A stretch of DNA of 64,000 nucleotides from Phycisphaerales bacterium (GTDB taxonomy: Bacteria > Planctomycetota > Phycisphaerae > Phycisphaerales > SM1A02): assembly GCA_029268515.1 (NCBI GenBank), contig JAQWNP010000014.1, positions 111,474 through 175,473 of the forward strand. Direction: 5' to 3'. Of the stretch, positions 1 to 6,816 are shown piece after piece. Position 1 is the stretch's first letter, and every line of letters starts with the position of its first letter. The translations under genes were made by a program, and so were the position numbers. The notes below the pieces were generated by a model. It was not told where the DNA came from, did not search any database, and worked only from the letters and a program-made list of their open reading frames with translations.

Positions 1-2
1 TG

Positions 3-2510
3 TTTGCGACAGCGCTGTTGCTTCTGATCAGTGGGATTGTGCTCATGCGGATCGATGGCGTCATTGTCATCAAGAATCCCACTATTCGCGCTGTGGCCTA
101 TTGGGCTCATGTCATTTCACCGCTGGCGGTTGTTTGGCTCTTTACGTTACATCGTCTTGCGGGTCGTGGAATTCGCTGGAGGGTCGGTGGCGTTGTGGCT
201 GCCGTTGCGGCGTGTTTTGCTGTACTGGTGTTGATCTTTCAGGCACAGGATCCGCGCGCTTGGAATGTTGAGGGAAATCCTGACGGAGATCAGTACTTCT
301 TCCCGTCTCTGGCTCGAACCGTGAGCGGCGACTTTATTCATGAAGAAGTACTTCAGAATGATGAATATTGTTTGGAATGTCATGCTGATGTTCATGATGC
401 GTGGTCGCATAGTGCTCATCGATTTAGCTCGTTTAATAATCCGGCCTACTTATTCTCAGTTCGGCAAACTCGTGAGCATATGCTCGAACGTGATGGCACG
501 GTCAATGGCTCCCGCTTTTGTGCCGGTTGTCATGATCCTGTGCCTTTCTTTTCGGGGTCGTTTAACGATCCAAACTACGACGATGAAAACGATCCAACCT
601 CTCAAGCGGGTATCACATGTACAGTCTGTCATAGCATTTCTCATGTGAACTCTGTGCAAGGTAATGCTGACTATACGATCGACGAACCTGTTCACTACCC
701 CTTCGCAACGTCCAAGAATAGTTTTCTACAATGGGTCAATAGGCAGTTAATTAAAGCCAAGCCCGCATTTCATAAAAAGACATTTCTTAAGCCATTGCAT
801 AGCTCGACGGAGTTTTGTGGCACCTGTCATAAAGTGCACTTGCCGCCTGAAGTCAATGACTACAAATGGCTGCGTGGGCAGAACCACTACGATGCCTTTT
901 ATCTCAGTGGTGTCTCAGGCCAGGGTGTTTCCAGTTTCTATTATCCACAGGTCGCGGAGACCAACTGTAATAGCTGTCATATGCCTTTGGTAGCCTCAGA
1001 TGACTTTGGTGCACGGCCAGATCGAGATGAATCAGGTGAGATGAAGGTGCATGACCACATGTTCCCCTCAGCGAACACCGCTATTCCTGCAATGATTGCA
1101 GCGCGGGATCCGCAGGGACTGGAGATGCGTGACCCTGATGCAGCAATAAAAGCTCATCAAGAGTTTTTAGACGGTGTATTGCGAGTGGACATCTTTGGTG
1201 TGCGAGAGAACGGCAAGATTGATGGAAAACTTGTGGCGCCCTTGCGTCCTGAAATTCCAATACTGGAGCCAGGTAGAGATTACCTCTTTGAGATTGTCAT
1301 ACGTACAGTCAAAATGGGTCATACATTTACACAGGGGACGGCGGACTCGAATGAAGTCTGGCTTGATGTGACGGCATCAATCGATGAAGAAGTGATTGGT
1401 CAAAGTGGTTCGCTGGATCCAGTAAACAATGCGGTAGATCCATGGTCGCACTTCGTGAATTCGTTTGTGTTAGACCGAGAAGGAAATAGGATTAATCGGC
1501 GAAATGCTGAGGATATTTTTACTGCTCTATACAATCACCAGATACCTCCAGGGGCTGCTGATACGGTTCACTATCGTTTGCATGTTCCAGAAGATGCTAC
1601 CGGCGCCATTGAATTAGATGTCAAGCTCTTGTACCGGAAGTTTGATACTGAATACATGGCGTTGATTCATGGCGATTATGATTTTCGCAATGAGTTGCCA
1701 ATTACAGTTCTCGCCACTGATCGAATAACGCTTCCGGTCGCAGGCCAGGGCGACATTGCATCTCAGGACGAGCCCTTGATTCCAACATGGCAACGATGGA
1801 ATGACTATGGAATTGGCCTGCTGCGAAAGCCCGATCAAGGTCAGTTGCGTCAAGCTGAAGAAGCGTTCGAACAAGTAGAATCGCTAGGCCGTCCTGATGG
1901 GCCTATCAACTTGGCTCGTGTGTATCTCAATGAGGGGCGTGTGACAGAAGATGCACCAGCAGCGCTACAGCGGGCTAGAGATTTTGATCCACCTGCACGT
2001 GAATGGTCCCTGCTCTGGTTTAGTGGTTTGGTTAATAAGCAAAATGGGAATCTTGATGAGGCCATCAACAATTTTCAACAGATTGTCGATGGGGGATTTG
2101 AACAAGCGGCTGGCCGTGGGTTCGATTTTTCGAAAGATTACCGGATGCTCAACGAGTTGGCTGGCACACTTTATGAGCGAGCAAAGCAGGAGCGGGGTCC
2201 CGCCCGTCGAGATCAGCGGGTCAAACTTATGGACAGGGCGCTCGGTTATCTGCTCTTAGCCTTGGAATATGACCCAGAGAATGCAACAAGTCACTATCTT
2301 CTGAAGCAGATCTACACCGATCTGGGCAATGATGAACAAGCCATGGTGCATGCTGAAAAGCACGCATATTATAAGGTTGATGATAATGCGCGAGAGCAAG
2401 CGATTACTGCTGCTCGCATGAAGTATCCAGCAGCGGACCATGCGGCCGAATCAGTAGTCATCTATGACCTTGACAGAGAAACCATGAACGATGAATCAAC
2501 AGGGCCTTGA
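3..2510 (+). CDS. Multiheme cytochrome c with membrane N-terminus and TPR-like C-terminus (5' partial)
   Basis: Five CxxCH heme-binding motifs are visible (CLECH, CAGCH, CTVCH, CGTCH, CNSCH, near residues 118, 168, 201, 267 and 317 counted from the TTG at 18), so this is a pentaheme or larger c-type cytochrome acting outside the cytoplasmic membrane. Two hydrophobic segments precede the hemes, and a region resembling tetratricopeptide repeats lies at about residues 600-800. The frame is open to the first base of the window and the first residues are already hydrophobic, so the gene is probably cut at its 5' end and the TTG at 18 is unlikely to be the start. The central heme part resembles the cytochrome c554 type. 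It lies 21 bases before a CRTAC1-type gene and is probably co-transcribed with it. The electron donor and acceptor cannot be read from the sequence. Confidence 0.85.
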   Translation, partial: FATALLLLISGIVLMRIDGVIVIKNPTIRAVAYWAHVISPLAVVWLFTLHRLAGRGIRWRVGGVVAAVAACFAVLVLIFQAQDPRAWNVEGNPDGDQYFFPSLARTVSGDFIHEEVLQNDEYCLECHADVHDAWSHSAHRFSSFNNPAYLFSVRQTREHMLERDGTVNGSRFCAGCHDPVPFFSGSFNDPNYDDENDPTSQAGITCTVCHSISHVNSVQGNADYTIDEPVHYPFATSKNSFLQWVNRQLIKAKPAFHKKTFLKPLHSSTEFCGTCHKVHLPPEVNDYKWLRGQNHYDAFYLSGVSGQGVSSFYYPQVAETNCNSCHMPLVASDDFGARPDRDESGEMKVHDHMFPSANTAIPAMIAARDPQGLEMRDPDAAIKAHQEFLDGVLRVDIFGVRENGKIDGKLVAPLRPEIPILEPGRDYLFEIVIRTVKMGHTFTQGTADSNEVWLDVTASIDEEVIGQSGSLDPVNNAVDPWSHFVNSFVLDREGNRINRRNAEDIFTALYNHQIPPGAADTVHYRLHVPEDATGAIELDVKLLYRKFDTEYMALIHGDYDFRNELPITVLATDRITLPVAGQGDIASQDEPLIPTWQRWNDYGIGLLRKPDQGQLRQAEEAFEQVESLGRPDGPINLARVYLNEGRVTEDAPAALQRARDFDPPAREWSLLWFSGLVNKQNGNLDEAINNFQQIVDGGFEQAAGRGFDFSKDYRMLNELAGTLYERAKQERGPARRDQRVKLMDRALGYLLLALEYDPENATSHYLLKQIYTDLGNDEQAMVHAEKHAYYKVDDNAREQAITAARMKYPAADHAAESVVIYDLDRETMNDESTGP

Positions 2511-2531
2511 GCCCTTGGGCAGAGCACTTTC

Positions 2532-4439
2532 ATGACCAATGTCAAAAATTCTATTGACCCCAAAGAGTCATCGGCAAGAGATACCCCTGACACAGACGGC
2601 AGCCAGCAGTATGTGCCAGAAGACGATGCCATTATTGGCACGTTTTTCTGGTGGTCACTGTCGTGCTTTATAGGTGTCGGGTTGGTTATTGTGATCGTGG
2701 TATTGGTAATCAATTTTTGGCCAGCGCCTGAAGAGATTATTCAGGACAAAGACGTTGGAGCTATCAAGCCATTAGTTGCAGATGTAACTGTTCTGCCTGA
2801 GGTTGCATTTAAAGATGTTACAGCGGCCTCTGGTATTGACTTCATACATACCAGCGGTGCTCGTGGGGAGAAATTACTTCCTGAGACAATGGGAAGTGGC
2901 GCAGCATTTTTTGATTTTGACGGCGATGAAGACCAAGATTTATTGCTCATTAATGCTCGGCCGTGGCCCCATACACAAGGCGATTCTTCAGAAGTGCCAT
3001 CAATAATGGCTCTTTATGAGAATGATGGTGCCGGCCAATTTTCAGATGTTACTGATGGCAGTGGTTTGAACGTCCCTCTTTATGGCGTTGGTGTTACTGC
3101 GGGTGACTACGACGGAGATAACCAAATTGACATCTTTGTTTCATCTCTTGGTCAAAATGTCCTCTTTCGTAATAGAGGGAATGGTCAGTTTGAGGATGTC
3201 TCTGAACAGGCGGGTGTGTCAGGTTCAGGAGATGCATGGAGTACCAGTGGCGCCTTTGTTGACTATGACAATGATGGAGATCTCGATCTCTTTGTCACAA
3301 ACTATGTGCAATGGACTGAGGAGATTGATCGCTCCCTTCATTTTTCACTCAATGGTGTTGATCGAGCTTATGGTCCGCCAACCCTCTATAAGGGAAGCCA
3401 CTCAAATCTTTATCAGAACAGCGGGGATGGCACGTTTGTAGATGTCTCGCAGGCAGCAGGAATCCAGGTTGACAGCCCGCACGGCAGTGGTGCTATGGGA
3501 AAAGGGTTAGCCGTCATGCCAGTTGATTATGATTTAGATGGGGATATCGATCTGATTGTTGCGAACGATACGGTTCAGAACTTTCTTTTTGATAATCAAG
3601 GGGATGGCACTTTTTTAGAACGTGGTGCTGCATCAGGATTAGCATTTGCATCAGATGGCCAGGCGACTGGAGCCATGGGTATTGACGCGGCAGATTATCG
3701 AAATGATGGGTCTTTGGGAGTTGGAATCGGAAACTTTGCCAACGAAATGACCTCGCTGTATGTCACGCAAGGGCAAGATGGTTTCTTTGCTGATGAGGCC
3801 ATTGGCGAGGGCATTGGATCGCCGACGCGGCCGCTCTTGTCATTTGGTCTTTTCTTCTTTGATTATGACCTGGATGGCCGCTTGGATCTCTTTCAGACGA
3901 ATGGTCATTTGGAGGAGACGATCAATGAAGTTCAAGCAAGCCAGTTTTACCGGCAGCCAAGTCAGTTATTCTGGAACTCGGGGCCTGGCCAACGTTCGAC
4001 ATTCAAGATTGTGCCTGCCGAGAAAACAGGGGATCTGGCCATTAAGACCGTCGGTCGAGCGGCTTCATATGCAGATATCGATGGGGATGGCGATCTAGAT
4101 ATTTTGATTACGCAGACTGGTGACCGTCCAATCTTGATGCGTAATGACCAGGAACTGGGGCACCATTGGATTCGGCTGCGTTTGGCCGGTGATGGAAAGA
4201 ATCCAGATGCAATTGGTGCTCGCATTGAACTGACAGCCAATGGTGTCACTCAGCGACGTCAAGTCATGCCAACCCGAAGCTACCTCTCTCAAGTAGAGTT
4301 GCCTATTACCTTTGGCCTAGAAGATGCGGATCACATTGACTCTCTTCTGATTACATGGCCCGACGGTTATGAGCAGTTCATCGAAGGTCTGGAGATCGAT
4401 CGTTTTCATGTGATCTCCAAAGAAGAGCCAGCATCATGA
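2532..4439 (+). CDS. CRTAC1 family FG-GAP/VCBS repeat protein with ASPIC/UnbV domain
   Basis: The 635-residue protein has a short cytoplasmic N-terminus, one membrane helix at about residues 36-60, then at least six FG-GAP/VCBS-type calcium repeats (cores such as FDFDGDEDQDLLL, YDNDGDLDLFV and IDGDGDLDILI). It ends in an ASPIC/UnbV domain (HHWIRLRLAGDGKNPDAIGA onward). This architecture is expected to form an extracytoplasmic beta-propeller anchored in the membrane. In planctomycetes and related groups such proteins are often encoded beside multiheme cytochromes, as here, which suggests a partner role in an extracytoplasmic redox or assembly process; that role is inference. The following RidA gene overlaps its stop codon (ATGA), which supports an operon. 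The ribosome binding site is weak. Confidence 0.88.
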   Translation: MTNVKNSIDPKESSARDTPDTDGSQQYVPEDDAIIGTFFWWSLSCFIGVGLVIVIVVLVINFWPAPEEIIQDKDVGAIKPLVADVTVLPEVAFKDVTAASGIDFIHTSGARGEKLLPETMGSGAAFFDFDGDEDQDLLLINARPWPHTQGDSSEVPSIMALYENDGAGQFSDVTDGSGLNVPLYGVGVTAGDYDGDNQIDIFVSSLGQNVLFRNRGNGQFEDVSEQAGVSGSGDAWSTSGAFVDYDNDGDLDLFVTNYVQWTEEIDRSLHFSLNGVDRAYGPPTLYKGSHSNLYQNSGDGTFVDVSQAAGIQVDSPHGSGAMGKGLAVMPVDYDLDGDIDLIVANDTVQNFLFDNQGDGTFLERGAASGLAFASDGQATGAMGIDAADYRNDGSLGVGIGNFANEMTSLYVTQGQDGFFADEAIGEGIGSPTRPLLSFGLFFFDYDLDGRLDLFQTNGHLEETINEVQASQFYRQPSQLFWNSGPGQRSTFKIVPAEKTGDLAIKTVGRAASYADIDGDGDLDILITQTGDRPILMRNDQELGHHWIRLRLAGDGKNPDAIGARIELTANGVTQRRQVMPTRSYLSQVELPITFGLEDADHIDSLLITWPDGYEQFIEGLEIDRFHVISKEEPAS

Positions 4440-4825
4440 AGGACCGGCAGTACATTTCATCTGGTACACCTTGGGAAGAACAGGTCGGATACTCGCGGGC
4501 GATTCGTGTTGGCCATATGGTCTTTGTTACCGGTACCCTTGCCGCTGATGAGCATGGTCAAGTGTATGCCCCAGGCGATGCGTTTGAGCAGACTTGCTAT
4601 GCACTAAGAAAAATTGAATCAGCCCTGACTGAGGCTGGAAGTTGTTTAAAAGATGTTGTGCGAACACGAATCTACATCACCGATATGGCTTACGCAGATG
4701 AAGTGGGGCGGGCTCACAAAGAATTGCTGGGTGATATTCGGCCAGCCACAACAATGGTCTGTGTAAGCGGGCTCTGGGGAGAGGGCAGTGTGGTTGAGAT
4801 CGAGGTTGATTCGGTGATTAGCTAA
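4436..4825 (+). CDS. RidA family (YjgF/YER057c/UK114) protein
   Basis: This 129-residue protein has the usual length and core motifs of the Rid family: the GTLAADEHGQVYAPGD segment, the helix with QTCYALRKIESALTEAG, the DVVRTRIYITDM strand, and the C-terminal RPATTMVCVSG...VEIEVDSV segment with the conserved arginine. RidA proteins hydrolyse reactive enamine/imine intermediates made by PLP enzymes; archetypal members deaminate 2-aminoacrylate. Whether this member is a true RidA or another Rid subgroup cannot be decided by eye. The ATG overlaps the stop of the CRTAC1 gene by four bases, so translation is probably coupled. The last 14 codons are duplicated at 6119-6166 beyond the next gene. Confidence 0.88.
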   Translation: MKDRQYISSGTPWEEQVGYSRAIRVGHMVFVTGTLAADEHGQVYAPGDAFEQTCYALRKIESALTEAGSCLKDVVRTRIYITDMAYADEVGRAHKELLGDIRPATTMVCVSGLWGEGSVVEIEVDSVIS

Positions 4826-4849
4826 GCGAATGCACTACGAACTCGTCAC
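4780..4849. repeat. Direct repeat copy 1: ridA 3' end plus convergent ytoQ tail
   Basis: This segment contains the last 14 codons and stop of the RidA gene followed by bases that, read on the - strand, encode the last four codons and stop of the YtoQ gene (V-T-S-S-stop). It matches 6119-6188 at 64 of 70 positions by direct alignment. Similarity ends abruptly on both sides. The two copies flank the LOV-phosphatase gene. Confidence 0.9.
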
Positions 4850-4874
4850 CTCCTGGAAGAAGGGGGATGACATG

Positions 4875-6086
4875 TCAACAACTGTCCTTCCCAATTTGTA
4901 TCCCCAAGATGGAAACATCATCATCATTTTTATTGTTGCTGGCCGTCTGGAGAACTGCTTGCATCGTTTCATCGATACTTGCTTGTAAAGTGATCGCACG
5001 GTGACGTATCAATTCTGCCATAAGACGCTTCATCCCAAACATCTCGCCGTTGGTATCTGCCTGTTCAATCGCACCATCGCTGTAGAGGTAGATGCGGTCG
5101 CCATGCTGATAAGAAATTTCCTGCAAATGGTAATTGGGGTCCGGTACGATTCCAACCGGAAAGCCGGTGGACTTGATTTCTATCGCCTCATTGTTCCGTA
5201 CCAGGATCGGTGCTGGATGGCCGGCGGAAACAAATTGCAACGTTTGGTTGTTTGGGTTCAGCACCGCATAGCAACAGGTGAAAAATTTCGAAAAATCTCG
5301 ATTCATTTGAAATGATTGGTTCAATTGTTCCACCGCGGCGACCGGATTTTGGCGCAATTCCAACGGCATTCTGGACAGCCAGCAACTTAAGGTCGTGGAC
5401 AAAAGAGCGGCTGCAACGCCATGCCCGCAGACATCTAAAAGGTAAAAAGCAAACTGGTTGTTTTTCATTGTCAGCACATCCAGAATGTCACCGGCCAATT
5501 CGTCACAGGGTCGGAACGCCCAAGCAACCTGGATGTCGTCGAGTTGCGGAATGGAAGTTGGCAAAAGAGCCTGCTGGATTTTGGCCGCTGCCATAAGCTC
5601 ATTTTTCATGCGAAGATTGGCTGCAGCAAGGCTGGCATTGGATTCAATGAGGTTTTGCTCTGCCCGTCGGCGACGACTCACATCTGATTGAACTCCAATC
5701 AAATGAGTCGTTCTTCCGGAGGAATCCCGAATAGGCGTAATAGACAGACGGTTCCAAAACGGGGTTCCGTCCTTGCGATAGTTGATCAGTTCGACTTCGC
5801 AATTACGATCTTCCTCAATCGCATTGCGTATTGCCCGAACCGCATCTGGATCTGTTTTAGGCCCCTGAAGAAATCGACAGTTGGAACCCAAAGTTTCCTC
5901 CACGCTGTACCCTGTCAGGCGTGAGAAACCCTCATTGATGTAAATCAGTGGCCGGTCTTCAGCCAGGGCGTCGGCAATGGTAATTCCCTCTGCTGCGGCA
6001 TCAAAAGCGCGGTCTTTTAAAAGCAGTTGCTCCATGACGTTTTTGTCACTCAAGGCGGAACGCAATGGGTGGTTTTCAGGAGGCAT
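4875..6086 (-). CDS. LOV domain-SpoIIE-type PP2C phosphatase
   Basis: The 403-residue protein starts with a PAS domain at about residues 25-140 that carries the full LOV photoreceptor signature: GSNCRFLQGP with the photoactive cysteine at residue 70, NYRKDGTPFWN with flavin-contacting asparagines, and GVQSDVS. A short coiled linker (about 140-170) leads to a SpoIIE/PP2C phosphatase domain with the metal-binding elements DELAGD, LDVCGHG, YSDGAIE and NDDDVSIL. The known logic of such proteins is blue-light adduct formation in LOV controlling a Ser/Thr phosphatase, usually on a STAS-type anti-anti-sigma factor. No STAS or anti-sigma gene is adjacent; a STAS gene lies far away at 62211. The gene is bracketed by a 70-base direct repeat, which suggests it was inserted between ridA and ytoQ. 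ATG start; ribosome binding site is weak. Confidence 0.9.
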   Translation of the reverse strand: MPPENHPLRSALSDKNVMEQLLLKDRAFDAAAEGITIADALAEDRPLIYINEGFSRLTGYSVEETLGSNCRFLQGPKTDPDAVRAIRNAIEEDRNCEVELINYRKDGTPFWNRLSITPIRDSSGRTTHLIGVQSDVSRRRRAEQNLIESNASLAAANLRMKNELMAAAKIQQALLPTSIPQLDDIQVAWAFRPCDELAGDILDVLTMKNNQFAFYLLDVCGHGVAAALLSTTLSCWLSRMPLELRQNPVAAVEQLNQSFQMNRDFSKFFTCCYAVLNPNNQTLQFVSAGHPAPILVRNNEAIEIKSTGFPVGIVPDPNYHLQEISYQHGDRIYLYSDGAIEQADTNGEMFGMKRLMAELIRHRAITLQASIDETMQAVLQTASNNKNDDDVSILGIQIGKDSC

Positions 6087-6118
6087 GTTGGCTTTTCCGG
6101 TAACACATTGAATGGTCC

Positions 6119-6188
6119 AGAGGGTAGTTTGGTTGAGATTGAGGTTGATTCGATGATCAGCTAAGCGAATACACTACGAACTCGTCAC
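6119..6188. repeat. Direct repeat copy 2: ridA 3' remnant plus ytoQ 3' end
   Basis: Second copy of the ridA/ytoQ junction. Read on the + strand it still encodes G-S-L-V-E-I-E-V-D-S-M-I-S-stop, the RidA C-terminus with two conservative changes and no upstream gene body. On the - strand it holds the true end of the YtoQ gene. Three of the five coding differences from copy 1 are synonymous third-position changes, so the copy looks like the tail of a diverged allele rather than neutrally decayed DNA. Confidence 0.9.
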
Positions 6189-6617
6189 ATATTTGAGAAT
6201 TTTGACGACTTGCTCAGGGGTTCTGGCGACCGCTAAAGCGGCAGCATCGACTTCCTTGAGTGCGTGATCGTGTTCTTCTGGATGGAGGGTAATGATCGTT
6301 TTACCCTTCGCAGCGGCATAGCCAGCATCAAAAGCTGCATTCCACTGTCTGTATTGCTCACCAAACCGTATGACCACAACGTCTGCATGATCAATCATTT
6401 TGCGTGTACGCATCGCATTGATTTTAGCCGCCTTGTGATCTTTCCAGAATGTTTGTGTTTCAGTGCCGAGCGTTGCTTCGCCGCAGTTATCACTCGCTTC
6501 GTGATCAGTGACAGGCGTGCATACATCGATGGGTAGCTTTAGGCTGTTGATGCCATCAAAGATCACATTGCGCCACGATGTATGGATCTCGCCAGAGAGG
6601 TAGATAGTCCAATTCAT
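6174..6617 (-). CDS. YtoQ family protein
   Basis: This 147-residue protein matches the YtoQ family in length and in motifs: the N-terminal MNWTIYLSGEIHTSWR strand, the central MIDHADVVVIRFGEQYRQWN segment and the C-terminal GKTIITLHPEEHDHALKEVD part. The fold is probably Rossmann-like, related to nucleoside 2-deoxyribosyltransferase-type proteins, but the biochemical activity is not established. The ATG at 6617 is the only sensible start. Its stop lies within the 70-base repeat shared with the RidA end, so it was presumably convergent with ridA before the phosphatase gene arrived. Confidence 0.85.
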   Translation of the reverse strand: MNWTIYLSGEIHTSWRNVIFDGINSLKLPIDVCTPVTDHEASDNCGEATLGTETQTFWKDHKAAKINAMRTRKMIDHADVVVIRFGEQYRQWNAAFDAGYAAAKGKTIITLHPEEHDHALKEVDAAALAVARTPEQVVKILKYVTSS

Positions 6618-6720
6618 GAACTGATTGTAGTGACTCTGTCTACTTCTGAGCAGGGGTACTGCTCGCTATTTGAGTTGAGTTCATCGATCCATCGTCTGGC
6701 TGTATTCAATTGTCGAGTGC

Positions 6721-6757
6721 AAAAAGAAAACCCCCCGACCAGAAGGCCGGGGGGTTT
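6721..6757 (-). terminator. Rho-independent terminator after the first dockerin-like gene
   Basis: A perfect 10-bp stem (AAACCCCCCG paired with CGGGGGGTTT, 6728-6737 and 6748-6757) with a small loop is followed on the - strand by a T-rich tail (TTTTCTTTTT). It lies about 60 bases beyond the stop codon at 6817, so it ends transcription of the exported-protein gene before ytoQ. Confidence 0.85.
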
Positions 6758-6816
6758 GTTATCTCTCTTACGAGAGCCCTACTCCAGAAGGAGTAAGGAA
6801 TCGGTACAGCGATTGC

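Noticed and set aside
4875..6086. Insertion-sequence-mediated transfer of the LOV gene
   Set aside because: No transposase or terminal inverted repeats are present, and 70 bases is far longer than common target-site duplications.
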